DNA of 12,267 bases, from positions 1 through 12,267 of the forward strand of contig LXTG01000042.1 in the NCBI GenBank assembly GCA_001643535.1. The letters run 5' to 3'. Position 1 is the first letter of the stretch, and every line of letters begins with the position of its first letter. The notes under the pieces were generated by a model. It searched no databases, was not told the DNA's origin, and worked only from the letters and a program-made list of their open reading frames with translations. The position numbers and the translations under genes are program-made. This DNA comes from a candidate division NC10 bacterium SPGG6 (lineage in GTDB: Bacteria; Methylomirabilota; Methylomirabilia; Methylomirabilales; CSP1-5). Shown here in pieces: positions 5,219-12,267 of this stretch.

Positions 5219-8200
5219 CTAGCTCCGTTGCAAGGGGGCTTCGGCGCCGACCGGCAATCCGAGTTTCCGGAGAATCAGCTCCTTCAAATCCTCCAGGATG
5301 GCATAGAGGCAGGGGATCAGGATCAGGGTGAGGAGCGTGGCGAAGGAGAGCCCCCACACCACAGAGATTGCCATGGGGGAGAGGAACTTGGCCTGGCCGC
5401 TGGCGAAGAAGGCGAGGGGAATCAGGCCGCCCACCGTGGTGACGGTGGTAAGCAGCACCGGTCGGAGGCGGGCCACTCCAGAAGCCAGGATCGCCTCGTC
5501 GCGTGGCGTGCCCGCCTCTCGGGATCGGTTGATAAAGTCGACCAGGATGAGCGAGTCGTTTACGACCACTCCGCCCAACGCGACCAGGCTCATCATAGAC
5601 AGGAAACTCAGGGCCTCCCCCATGATCAGGTGCCCGATGACGACCCCGTCCAGGGCAAAGGGAATAGCGGCCATGACAATGAAAGGCTGGATGAACGATT
5701 GGAAGAGGGAGCCCAGGATGAAGTAAATCAACATGAGGGCGATCAGGGAGACCTTCGGCAGCGCGGCCAGGGACGCTTCCGCCTCCTGTCGCTCTCCCTT
5801 GACGACGACCCGGTAGCCCGGCACCTGGCGGCCTACATCGGCGAACTTCCGCTTCAGCCGCTGGGCAACCTGGAACGCGTTCGCCTCTCGGGAATCCACA
5901 TCGGCCAGGACGGTGATTGTCCGCTTCTGGTCGTCGCGTCGGATCTTACTGTTGCCGATCGCCGTCTCCAGGCGGGCGACGTCCCGGAGGAATACCTTTT
6001 CCCCCGAGGGGAGGGTCAGTTTCATACGCGCCACCGTTTCCAGGCTGCGGCGGGCTGCTTGGGGGAAGCGGACGACGATCGGGATGTCTTCATCCCGCCG
6101 CTGGATGGTGGAGGCCTCTACCCCTAAGAAGGCCTGCTGGACCTGGCGCGCGATTTGACCCAAGTCCAGGCCGAGCGCTCGGGCCTCAGGAATGAGGGTG
6201 ATCTGGAGCTCCTCCTTCCCCTCGGTGAAATCGTCCCGGACATCTTTCACCCCCGGAATGCCCTGCAAGAACGCCTTGACCTCGGTGGCCAATTTGCGGA
6301 GGACCGGAATGTCATTCCCCACCACCCGTGCCTCGATAGCCGGTCCCCCGGGCCCGGACTGAGTCTTCATGAACTGGAGCTTCGTGATTCCTGGAATCTG
6401 CTCAATGCCAGCGCGGAGGTCCGTGATCACCTCATTTACGCTGCGACGGCGGTCCTCCTCGAGCTCGACCATCAATTGTCCCAGGTTCGGCCCTCGCTCT
6501 GCCCGGTGCACATCCAGGAACGAGATCCCCACGTTGGTGGCGAGAGATTGCAATTCTCCCGGCGGCAGGCTCAAGACCACCTGCTCCGCTCGCTTGGCGA
6601 CCTCCAGCGTATCCTCGATCTTGGCCCCGGACGAGGTTTCAAAGTTGATGAGGAATTGGGAGGATTCGAACTCACGGAAAAGGACGAAGGGGATCCGGTA
6701 CCATGCCGTGGCCCCGAGGAGAACGGTGGTGCAAAACAGGAAGGCGACGGTCACATAGCGCCATTTGAGTGCCGTGCCGAGCAGGATGCCGTATGCGTGT
6801 CGGAGCCGTGTCAGCCAGGGGAGTTCCCGGCGGCGGACACGTTGGGCGTAGGCCGGGGTGATGACGTCGGACAGATGGGAGGGGAGGACCACCAGCGCCT
6901 CGAGGAGCGAACCGAGCAGCGTGAAGGTCACCACGATCGGGATGGGGGCCAGAAAGACACCCATAGTCCCCGGGATCAAGAGGAGGGGGAGAAACGCTGC
7001 CACGGTGGTCATCACGGTCGCCACGACCGGCCAGGCCACCTCTGCCGTCCCCTGTATGGCTGCCTGTCGTGAATCCATTCCCTGCTCCACGTAGCGGTAG
7101 ACATTCTCGGTCACCACGATCGCGTCGTCGACCAGAAGCCCCAGAACGAGGATCAGGCTGAAGAGCGAGATCATGTTCAGGCTGATCCCGTACATCGACA
7201 TGAGGATGATCCCTCCGAGCATGGCAAAAGGAATCCCCAGGCCGGTCAGCAGGGCGATTCGGGTCCGCACAAAAGCCCACAGCGCCAGCAGGACGATGGT
7301 CAGCCCAATAGCGCCGCTCACGCGAAGGGTGTTGAGGCGCTTCCGAATGAAGACCGAGAAGTCGTTGTACACGCCGATCTTGACTGTCTCGGGCAACCGG
7401 ATTCGCACCTCCTCTACCAGGGCACGGACCGAGGCAGCGATGTCGATGGCGTCTCCTTTGCGCTCCTTGTTCACCACCAGGTTGATGGCTGGATGCCCCC
7501 CCCATCGGCCGATGGTGGTAGGCTCTTCAAAGGTCTCGCGCACGCTGGCGACGTCCCCCACGGTCAGGGGGGTCCCGGTGGCGACGCTCCGGAGAATGAT
7601 CCGCTCTACCTCTGGGGCGCCAGCCGCCTCTCCCAGCGTCCGGATCAGGATCTCCCCGCGGGACGTCTTCATGGTCCCCCCGGGTACGTTCCGGTTGTGG
7701 GCGGCGATGGCGGCCCGAACATCGTCCAGGCTGATCCGGTACTGGTCGAGTCGTGCGGGATCCACCTCAACCCAAATCTGCCGTTCGCGGGTCCCGAGAA
7801 TCCGAACGCGGGAGACGCCTGGGATTCGGCGAAGGTCATCCCGGAGATCTTTGGCCATGTCCCGGAGCGTTGCCTCGTCGATGTCACCCGCGAGCGAGAC
7901 GGTGATGACCGGGAAAGTTGACTTGACCTCGTGGACCTCGGGTTCCTTGGCCTCTTGCGGCAGGTCGGTGACGTTGTCCAGGGCCGCCCGGACGTCGCTC
8001 AGGGCCCGGTTCATGTCGGTATCGGGTTGAAATTTGAGCAGGATCTGGGATCGGCCCTCCTGGGAGACCGAAAGGAGCTCGTCCAGCCCGTCGATCTCGG
8101 CGACCTCCTCCTCGATCGGGGCCGTGATGAGCTTCTCCATCTCTTCAGGGGAGGCCCCCAGGAATGTGGTCACGATCTGAACCGCTTGGCGCGAGAATTC

Positions 8201-8317
8201 GGGAAAGAGCTCTCGGGGCATCTGAAAGTAGGTCACGAGCCCCGTTCCCAGGACGAACAAGGTGAGCAGGTTCACCAGGACCCGGTTCCGGACGGAGAAC
8301 TCGACCAGTTTTTTCAC
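5219..8317 (-). CDS. RND-family efflux pump, inner-membrane permease (AcrB/HAE1-like)
   Basis: Proton-driven inner-membrane exporter that works as a trimer with a membrane-fusion protein and an outer-membrane channel. Its 1032 residues show the duplicated RND plan: TM1 (about 12-31), a large periplasmic loop, a TM block from about 336 that includes LVDDAIVVTENV with the proton-relay pair Asp397-Asp398 in TM4, a second periplasmic loop, and a final TM block. The last block includes FILGSLFQSFIQPFIVM and TM10 with VVVNDSLILVDF from 917. The two adjacent Asp residues resemble the drug/hydrophobe (HAE1) group more than heavy-metal CzcA types, but the substrate cannot be read from sequence. The start overlaps the stop of the fusion-protein gene by 4 nt (ATGA), so translation is probably coupled. 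It is the last gene of the operon. Confidence 0.95.
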   Translation of the reverse strand: MKKLVEFSVRNRVLVNLLTLFVLGTGLVTYFQMPRELFPEFSRQAVQIVTTFLGASPEEMEKLITAPIEEEVAEIDGLDELLSVSQEGRSQILLKFQPDTDMNRALSDVRAALDNVTDLPQEAKEPEVHEVKSTFPVITVSLAGDIDEATLRDMAKDLRDDLRRIPGVSRVRILGTRERQIWVEVDPARLDQYRISLDDVRAAIAAHNRNVPGGTMKTSRGEILIRTLGEAAGAPEVERIILRSVATGTPLTVGDVASVRETFEEPTTIGRWGGHPAINLVVNKERKGDAIDIAASVRALVEEVRIRLPETVKIGVYNDFSVFIRKRLNTLRVSGAIGLTIVLLALWAFVRTRIALLTGLGIPFAMLGGIILMSMYGISLNMISLFSLILVLGLLVDDAIVVTENVYRYVEQGMDSRQAAIQGTAEVAWPVVATVMTTVAAFLPLLLIPGTMGVFLAPIPIVVTFTLLGSLLEALVVLPSHLSDVITPAYAQRVRRRELPWLTRLRHAYGILLGTALKWRYVTVAFLFCTTVLLGATAWYRIPFVLFREFESSQFLINFETSSGAKIEDTLEVAKRAEQVVLSLPPGELQSLATNVGISFLDVHRAERGPNLGQLMVELEEDRRRSVNEVITDLRAGIEQIPGITKLQFMKTQSGPGGPAIEARVVGNDIPVLRKLATEVKAFLQGIPGVKDVRDDFTEGKEELQITLIPEARALGLDLGQIARQVQQAFLGVEASTIQRRDEDIPIVVRFPQAARRSLETVARMKLTLPSGEKVFLRDVARLETAIGNSKIRRDDQKRTITVLADVDSREANAFQVAQRLKRKFADVGRQVPGYRVVVKGERQEAEASLAALPKVSLIALMLIYFILGSLFQSFIQPFIVMAAIPFALDGVVIGHLIMGEALSFLSMMSLVALGGVVVNDSLILVDFINRSREAGTPRDEAILASGVARLRPVLLTTVTTVGGLIPLAFFASGQAKFLSPMAISVVWGLSFATLLTLILIPCLYAILEDLKELILRKLGLPVGAEAPLQRS

Positions 8318-9564
8318 GGCTCAAGCTCTCGCGTCTCCACCACCCGGATCGGGGCCCCGTCTCGAAGCAGGCGATGCCCTGTCACCACCAGGAGATCGCC
8401 GGGCTCAAGCCCCCGGGTGATCAGGTGGCGGGATCCGAAGGTGCGGGCGATAGTGAGTGAACGGCGGTGGGCCGTTCCATTATTGGTGTCGGCGACAAAC
8501 ACCGTCGGTGTCCCGTCCTCGGTCAGGACGCTCGCGCGCGGGATGAGGATGGCTTGGGGATAGGATCGCACCGGGATGCTGGCGCGGGCGAACATCCCGG
8601 GAAGGAGTTGCCTTGGACCTCGGTTCTCGACGAGAACCTCCACCGGAAACGTCCGGGTCTCGGTATCCGCCCGGGGGCCGATGTGTTCGACCCGGCCTTG
8701 CAGCGGCTCGGGTAGGGCCTTCACGGTGATGTGAGCTTCCGCGCCGGATTGGAGAAAGCCGACGTCGTCTGCGGAAATCCGGATCAGGACCTTCACAGTC
8801 TTGATGTCCGCCAGACGGAAGAGGACGGTCCCCGGGGCGACCTGTTCCCCGAGGGTGACCCGTTTCTCGGATATGATTCCCGCGAAGGGGGCCCGCACCT
8901 CGGTGTCCGCTAGGACGTCCCTCGCCCGCGACAGCTCCGCTTGGGCCGACGCGAGATCGGCTTCCGCCCAGGCATGTTGCGCCTCCGCCTCGCGGAGCCC
9001 GCTCTCGGCCCGCTCGAGCTCTTCCTGGGTCTGGCGGAAAGCCAGCTCGACCCGTTTCACGTCCACCCAGGCGATCCCCCCTTCGTCGAACAGGGATTTC
9101 AATCGGTCGTATTCGGCCTGGGCCAGGCGCACTTTGTCCCGGTTGATGCCGATCAGCGCCTTTTGCCGCGCCATCTGCGCCTGCCGGGTGCGGACCTGGG
9201 CCCGGGCGCGCAGCACGAGGGCTTCCCGACGGATCACGTCGATCCGAAATGGGGCAGGATCGATGCTGGCTAACAGTCTCCCTTCCTCCACGGCGGCGCC
9301 CAGCTCGATTTCCGGGGGGATTGCCGTCACGGGACCCGCGACCTTGACGCCGACCGCCGCCTCCCGGATGGCCCGCACAGTCCCCAGCGCCTCCAGCCGG
9401 TGGATAAACTCACGTGGCGTTATGCGGGCCACCTCCACCGGTACCGGCACCGGACCCGGCTTCGTGTTCTGCGGTTCATCACTCGCCCGAATGAGATAAA
9501 AGCCCACCATGGTCACGAGGACCATGACCAGGATGAACATGAGTGATGGGCGACGCAGGTTCAT
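8314..9564 (-). CDS. RND efflux membrane-fusion (periplasmic adaptor) protein, HlyD/AcrA-like
   Basis: Links the inner-membrane pump to an outer-membrane channel. Residues 7-25 form one hydrophobic segment (signal anchor; no lipobox Cys), followed by a Pro-rich linker PGPVPVPVEV. The first half of the lipoyl/barrel-sandwich domain is about 60-105. A long alpha-hairpin of about 107-217 is rich in Ala, Arg, Gln and Glu with heptad character. The second lipoyl half is APFAGIISEKRVTLGEQVAPG (about 225-245, given in part), then come a beta-barrel and a membrane-proximal domain (AILIPRASVL, LITRGLEPGDLLVVTG). The 416 residues fit the family. It overlaps its neighbours by 4 nt on both sides (tetR upstream, pump downstream). 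There is no strong separate RBS, so it likely depends on coupling to tetR translation. Confidence 0.94.
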   Translation of the reverse strand: MNLRRPSLMFILVMVLVTMVGFYLIRASDEPQNTKPGPVPVPVEVARITPREFIHRLEALGTVRAIREAAVGVKVAGPVTAIPPEIELGAAVEEGRLLASIDPAPFRIDVIRREALVLRARAQVRTRQAQMARQKALIGINRDKVRLAQAEYDRLKSLFDEGGIAWVDVKRVELAFRQTQEELERAESGLREAEAQHAWAEADLASAQAELSRARDVLADTEVRAPFAGIISEKRVTLGEQVAPGTVLFRLADIKTVKVLIRISADDVGFLQSGAEAHITVKALPEPLQGRVEHIGPRADTETRTFPVEVLVENRGPRQLLPGMFARASIPVRSYPQAILIPRASVLTEDGTPTVFVADTNNGTAHRRSLTIARTFGSRHLITRGLEPGDLLVVTGHRLLRDGAPIRVVETRELEP

Positions 9565-10163
9565 GGCTGGAGGCCCCGGAGGATTCCCTGGGTGAGGGTC
9601 TCACGCATGGCGTCGAGGTCGAAGGCATCACGGTCGCACAGCCACTGGAGCACCAGGCCATCGAGGGTGGCCAGGATGCTGGCAGCGGCCAGCGACGGAT
9701 TGTCGCAACGAAACGATCCGTCCTTCACCCCGGCCGCGATGATGGCCGCGACGTCGGCCCTGGCGACTGCGTAGGCTTCCCGCAGGCGCGTTTGGAGGAG
9801 TGCCTGCTGCTCCCCTCGTCCCCCCTCGGCCCAGAAGTCGAAAAACACCAGAAAGAATGGCTCCCAGACGCGAAAGGTCTGAAACGCCACCGCGATGAAT
9901 CGCTCCAGGATGGCGGCCGGCTGCTGAATTCCCGCCAGCTCTTTCATGTAAAAGTCCTTCAGCTCGGCCAGCATATGATCGTGGAGGACCAGGAAGAGAT
10001 CGGTTTTGCTCTTGAAATATTCGTAGACCGTCCCCTTGCCGATGCCGGCCTCTTCTGCCACGGCCTCCATCTTTGCCCGGTGATACCCGTCCCGGGCAAA
10101 GACGCGCATGGCTGCCTGGAGGATGTCTCTCCGTTTTCTATCTTTATCAACAATAATAGGCAC
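9561..10163 (-). CDS. TetR/AcrR-family transcriptional regulator of the efflux operon
   Basis: The N-terminal helix-turn-helix at about residues 12-59 has the family pattern ILQAAMRVFARDGYHRAKM, AVAEEAGIGKGTVYEYFKSK, with recognition helix around 41-50. The remaining 140 residues are a helical ligand-binding and dimerisation domain that shows no specific ligand signature. Two hundred residues is normal. The start is GTG 10163, preceded by GGAGGT with a 5-nt spacer. It is the first gene of a three-gene unit and overlaps the fusion-protein gene by 4 nt. A 22-bp palindrome at 10182-10203, 18 bp before the start and next to its promoter, suggests it represses itself and the pump genes until an inducer binds. 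Unlike many acr loci the regulator is not divergent but co-transcribed. Confidence 0.93.
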   Translation of the reverse strand: MPIIVDKDRKRRDILQAAMRVFARDGYHRAKMEAVAEEAGIGKGTVYEYFKSKTDLFLVLHDHMLAELKDFYMKELAGIQQPAAILERFIAVAFQTFRVWEPFFLVFFDFWAEGGRGEQQALLQTRLREAYAVARADVAAIIAAGVKDGSFRCDNPSLAAASILATLDGLVLQWLCDRDAFDLDAMRETLTQGILRGLQP

Positions 10164-10181
10164 TTACAACCTCCAAGACTT

Positions 10182-10203
10182 AATGACCGACCAACCGGTC
10201 ATT
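10182..10203. promoter_or_regulatory. palindromic TetR-type operator
   Basis: Perfect 8-bp arms AATGACCG (10182-10189) and CGGTCATT (10196-10203) surround a 6-bp spacer ACCAAC. The TGACCG half-site resembles operators known for TetR/AcrR regulators of efflux genes. It covers the expected transcription start and leader of the tetR operon, so bound protein would block initiation. Confidence 0.8.
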
Positions 10204-10212
10204 CTTAATCTA

Positions 10213-10241
10213 AATATGCACTCCCGGCGACGCTCTGTCAA
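10213..10241 (-). promoter_or_regulatory. sigma70-type promoter of the tetR-RND operon
   Basis: On the minus strand TTGACA (10241-10236) is followed after 17 bp by CATATT (10218-10213), a 4/6 -10 box. The predicted start is near 10206, beside the operator palindrome. A perfect -35 with a moderate -10 is suitable for repressor control. Confidence 0.7.
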
Positions 10242-10364
10242 CCCTCATGACTCGTGATTCCTCCGGCTATGTCCGTGGCGTTCCCCCGTAGTCGGGATGG
10301 TGGTCTGTCGGACCGTCCTCCCGAAGGAAAGGTTCGGTAACCCCGCAAAGAGACCCGTTTCACC

Positions 10365-10392
10365 TTGACAGGGCGTGGGACGGGGTTATATT
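10365..10392 (+). promoter_or_regulatory. sigma70-type promoter of tRNA-Val
   Basis: TTGACA (10365-10370) and TATATT (10387-10392) are separated by 16 bp. The predicted start near 10399 would give a 5' leader of about 30 nt before the tRNA. A strong promoter close to consensus is expected for a stable RNA gene. Confidence 0.8.
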
Positions 10393-10429
10393 GGGAAGCT
10401 GGCAATCTTGTGTATTCGGGGGCGAATGA

Positions 10430-10504
10430 GGGCGAATAGCTCAGTGGGAGAGCACCTGCCTTACAAGCAGGGGGTCACAGGTTCGAAACCTGTTTCGCCC
10501 ACCA
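10430..10504 (+). tRNA. tRNA-Val(UAC)
   Basis: Full cloverleaf: acceptor GGGCGAA (10430-10436) pairs perfectly with TTCGCCC (10494-10500), D-arm GCTC/GAGC, anticodon stem CCTGC/GCAGG with loop CTTACAA and anticodon TAC at 10462-10464 (reads GUA and related Val codons), variable loop GGGTC, T-arm ACAGG/CCTGT with TTCGAAA. Discriminator A10501 and an encoded CCA at 10502-10504 complete it. It stands alone with its own promoter and no second tRNA nearby. It has no features of tRNA-Sec (no long acceptor stem, no UCA anticodon). Confidence 0.97.
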
Positions 10505-10717
10505 GTCCGGGTGCCGTTCTGTTTTGTCGGTCTTCCATCCCGTGTTTTGCTTTCCTTCCGCTGAGGGGATCCCAAGGGTCCAAGAAAAAAGAGTTCCTTG
10601 ACGCGGGTTCGTAGGTCCATGGTGGAACTGAAGGCGACTCTGTGTTCATGATCGGCTATAATCCCAATAATGGCTGAATAGTCGAAAGAATGGGCAATCA
10701 GGCAGGGAGGGTATGCT

Positions 10718-11101
10718 ATGGAGATCTTGGCGTTAGTAATCGCCGTCGTGGCGCTCGTGATCGCGGTCCTCGCCTATGCTCGAACTGGAGGTATCCAGGA
10801 GCTGCGAGGTCAGGTGAGTGCCCTGCGCCCAACCACTGAGGCACTTCGCACCAAGGCGGCCGACGCGACGGAAGTGCTCCGGACGAAGGCTGGTCATGCA
10901 ACGGAGGGAGCGCGGGCGAAGACCGCCGATGCGTTGGACCGGCTGGGGAAGGCCGTGAGAGGATCCGGGGAAAGCCCAGCCCCCACTGTTCCGGAGGAGC
11001 AGAAACCGGTCGCGGAGGAGCAGAAACCGGTCGCGGAGGAGCAGAAACCGGTTGCGGAGGAGAAAAAAACGGTTCCTAGGGAGAAAAAAAAAGACCAGTG
11101 A
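10718..11101 (+). CDS. small membrane-anchored protein with 11-residue helical repeats and an EEQKPVA tandem-repeat tail
   Basis: I recognise no named family. Residues 3-20 form one hydrophobic helix (EILALVIAVVALVIAVLAY), an N-terminal anchor or uncleaved signal. Residues 42-74 hold three 11-residue repeats, ALRTKAADATE, VLRTKAGHATE and GARAKTADALD, resembling group-3 LEA or apolipoprotein-like amphipathic helices; these are often tied to stress or membrane surfaces. Residues 93-113 are three copies of EEQKPVA, then a Lys/Glu-rich end. The start is ATG 10718 with GGGAGG at 10705-10710. A perfect TATAAT lies at 10657-10662 but I find no matching -35 box. A run of nine A residues near the end (11084-11092) is followed by basic, proline-rich sequence in the -1 frame, so the true C-terminus is uncertain. 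It lies 80 nt before another small membrane protein. Confidence 0.75.
   Translation: MEILALVIAVVALVIAVLAYARTGGIQELRGQVSALRPTTEALRTKAADATEVLRTKAGHATEGARAKTADALDRLGKAVRGSGESPAPTVPEEQKPVAEEQKPVAEEQKPVAEEKKTVPREKKKDQ
10994..11056 (+). repeat. tandem 21-bp repeat, three copies, coding for EEQKPVA
   Basis: Units at 10994-11014, 11015-11035 and 11036-11056: the first two are identical and the third differs at one base (GTT for GTC). Degenerate units follow at 11057-11077. Because 21 is a multiple of three, copy-number change would lengthen or shorten the tail without breaking the frame. Confidence 0.9.
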
Positions 11102-11180
11102 AATCAAAAAAAGGAAGAAAACCCGCTGATCGGCCCGGTCCGAGACGAGGTCGATAGCCCTTGACACCGGAGGTGGAAAG

Positions 11181-11717
11181 ATGACCGATGAAGAGCGTGA
11201 ACAACGATCGGGCCTGGGCAAGACCTTGCGTTCCGTTGCCATCTGGGCTGTGGTCATCGTAATCACGGCGGGCGGAGGATTCGGGGCGGGTTACTTTCTC
11301 CGGGATAGGGAAGTGAAGGACCTGCACCAGCTCCTGGGAAAACAAAAGGAGGAAATTGCGGCGAAGATCACCACGCTGGAGAAGCAGGTCCTGGAGGCGC
11401 AGAAGTCCCAACTCGAACGCGCACTGGCGCGCGCGCAAATGAAAGCAGGTCTCAACGAGGTGTTGGAATCTCTGACGGTGGCGCTGGCCGAAGTCGAGCA
11501 GAGGAATTTTGGCAGGGCCATGCAAAAGATCGAGGCCGCGAAAGGCGCACTCACCGCGGCGAGTGGCGCAACGGCCTCTCTGCGCGAGGCCGTCGGTGCC
11601 AAGTTGGACGAGATCAGGGCAGGGCTGAAGAATCTCGACGTTAAGGTCCGGGAACGGATCTCGGACCTGGCGAAGGCACTGGAGGAAGGTCCGATTCCGG
11701 GAAGCAAATCACAGTAG
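11181..11717 (+). CDS. single-pass membrane protein with long coiled-coil/helical domain, unknown function
   Basis: The start is ATG 11181 with GGAGGT at 11169-11174. Residues 1-17 are a charged cytoplasmic-type head. Residues 18-40 are one transmembrane helix ending in a Gly-rich GGGFGAGYF. Residues 41-85 have heptad character rich in Lys, Glu, Leu and Gln (VKDLHQLLGKQKEEIAAKI, TTLEKQVLEAQKSQLE). The rest is predicted mostly helical with a periodic Ala/Leu pattern to about 168, then a short Gly/Pro/Ser tail. There are no Cys residues and no catalytic motif. It resembles general envelope or scaffold coiled-coil proteins, but I cannot name a family. With the preceding repeat protein it forms a pair of small anchored helical proteins, 79 nt apart and probably one transcript. 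Confidence 0.8.
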   Translation: MTDEEREQRSGLGKTLRSVAIWAVVIVITAGGGFGAGYFLRDREVKDLHQLLGKQKEEIAAKITTLEKQVLEAQKSQLERALARAQMKAGLNEVLESLTVALAEVEQRNFGRAMQKIEAAKGALTAASGATASLREAVGAKLDEIRAGLKNLDVKVRERISDLAKALEEGPIPGSKSQ

Positions 11718-12068
11718 ACAAGAGAAAAAGAGCACCCCGCCCGAGTCATCCGGAGTGAGCACGTGGATTGCCCCCGCGAGCCGCCGGATCCGAACCGACC
11801 GCAACCGTGATTCCTGCATGTCGATTGAAAACAGGGAAGGCAGGCTGCCCCGAAGTGGGCCCGGAGGAGGACCATGAATACGAAGCTGGTAGGTTTTCGT
11901 CTATTGAGAGGGGGTATGGCCCGGACTTTGGCACGCTTCATGTATGTAAAGGGGACCTACTCTTGATACTTGATCAATGGTGTACTGGTTTTTTCGTGCG
12001 ATCTGCTCTCGCGGTGAGGTGGCATGCCCTGAGGGGTGGAGGACGGACAGTGCACATGAGTGCCTGCC
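11718..12068. other. gene-poor stretch before the DUF5752-like gene
   Basis: These 351 bases hold no convincing long gene. The longer open frames here have no ribosome binding site and no recognisable protein character. The only candidate is the 30-codon ORF at 11874-11966. A T-run at 11990-11995 lacks a GC-rich hairpin before it, and I find no clear promoter for the gene starting at 12069. Confidence 0.5.
11874..11966 (+). CDS. possible 30-residue basic peptide
   Basis: ATG 11874 follows GGAGGAGG (11863-11870), a strong ribosome binding site with GGAGG 6 nt from the start. The frame stops at TGA 11964-11966. The peptide (MNTKLVGFRLLRGGMARTLA and ten more residues) is basic with an amphipathic look and two extra Met residues. 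No family is recognised. The good RBS is the only real support; chance is a fair alternative. Confidence 0.3.
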   Translation: MNTKLVGFRLLRGGMARTLARFMYVKGTYS

Positions 12069-12267
12069 ATGGATAGAGTCGCCACGATCCCCTTTGAATT
12101 CGTCGGATGTACGGAGCTCCGGGAGATCCTGGGCACAAAGGCCGAGGACGAACTCCAGCTTTTGGATCTTCTGGAGGAGGTTCCTATCGAATCTATCTAC
12201 TACCACACCCATGAGTACTTCCTCCGTCATCAATACCTGATGGGCCCGTACCCGAACGATTTTGCGA
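12069..12267 (+). CDS. DUF5752-like protein, 5' part only (runs off the window)
   Basis: The frame opens at ATG 12069 and is still open at the window end (66 codons). The sequence MDRVATIPFEFVGCTELREI, then LLDLLEEVPIESIYYHTHEYFLRHQYLMGPYPNDFA, resembles DUF5752 proteins, which I recall as having a Y-Y-H-T-H-x-Y-F-L-R-H core and a GPYPNDFA segment. The function is unknown. In other genomes such genes can sit near glycosyltransferase genes, which cannot be checked here. A GTG at 12060 in the same frame is an alternative start; an in-frame TGA at 12057-12059 excludes anything further upstream. No strong RBS is seen for either. Confidence 0.7.
   Translation, partial: MDRVATIPFEFVGCTELREILGTKAEDELQLLDLLEEVPIESIYYHTHEYFLRHQYLMGPYPNDFA

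Noticed and set aside
5198..6127. Long plus-strand frames opposite the RND pump and adaptor genes (also 6155-7072, 7173-8030, 7931-8563, 8801-9499)
   Set aside because: They encode low-complexity Arg, Ser, Gly, Glu or Asp-rich sequence with no recognisable domains and lie opposite well-supported genes; this is typical of GC-rich antisense frames.
10561..10596. GGGATCC/GGGTCC region after the tRNA as a terminator
   Set aside because: The possible stem has a two-base loop or needs a bulge, and an A-run, not a T-run, follows on the transcribed strand.
10598..10603. TTGACG as -35 box for the 127-residue membrane protein gene
   Set aside because: No -10 box lies at 16-18 bp; the perfect TATAAT at 10657 is far too distant from it and lacks its own -35.
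11964..11966. TGA of the 30-codon ORF as a second selenocysteine codon
   Set aside because: No UxxC or other redox motif around it, no clear hairpin after it, and the frame closes again soon with nothing recognisable.
11768..12076. 102-residue plus-strand frame
   Set aside because: No ribosome binding site, composition not protein-like, and it overlaps both the small ORF and the start of the DUF5752-like gene.

Overview
The window is about 12.3 kb of GC-rich, gene-dense bacterial DNA. Gene content, strong Shine-Dalgarno sequences and sigma70-type promoters fit a Gram-negative bacterium from an environmental lineage. An NC10/Methylomirabilis-like or deltaproteobacterial (Desulfobacterota) relative is my guess and is not proven by the sequence. 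The central observation is an in-frame UGA that almost certainly encodes selenocysteine, so the host should have Sec machinery (selA, selB, selC, selD), none of which lies in this window.

Left part, + strand (26-4464): a 51-residue membrane protein, then a redox and protein-quality cluster: thioredoxin (trxA, WCGPC), thioredoxin reductase (trxB, CATC, with an unusual Cys-containing C-terminal tail), a peroxiredoxin-like selenoprotein (1801-2274, UGA at 1927-1929 in the motif RGEW-U-PYC, with a SECIS-like hairpin just after it), an HtrA/Deg-type serine protease with one PDZ domain, and prmA (ribosomal protein L11 methyltransferase). A plausible logic is that TrxB reduces TrxA with NADPH, TrxA reduces the selenoprotein, and HtrA handles damaged protein. 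Conventional gene calling would end the selenoprotein gene at the UGA or keep only its C-terminal 108 residues.

Middle, - strand (4445-10241): a convergent Hsp20 small heat-shock gene with its own terminator, which overlaps the end of prmA, and a near-consensus promoter with a direct-repeat/palindrome array behind it. Next comes a tightly overlapping three-gene operon read right to left: a TetR-family regulator, an RND membrane-fusion protein and an RND inner-membrane pump. A 22-bp palindromic operator sits at the start of transcription of this operon, pointing to autorepression. No outer-membrane TolC-type gene is present.

Right part, + strand (10365-12267): tRNA-Val(UAC) with a near-consensus promoter, two small single-pass membrane proteins with long helical regions (one with 11-residue LEA-like repeats and a tandem 21-bp repeat), a sparse stretch with one possible 30-codon ORF, and the 5' end of a DUF5752-like gene that runs off the window.
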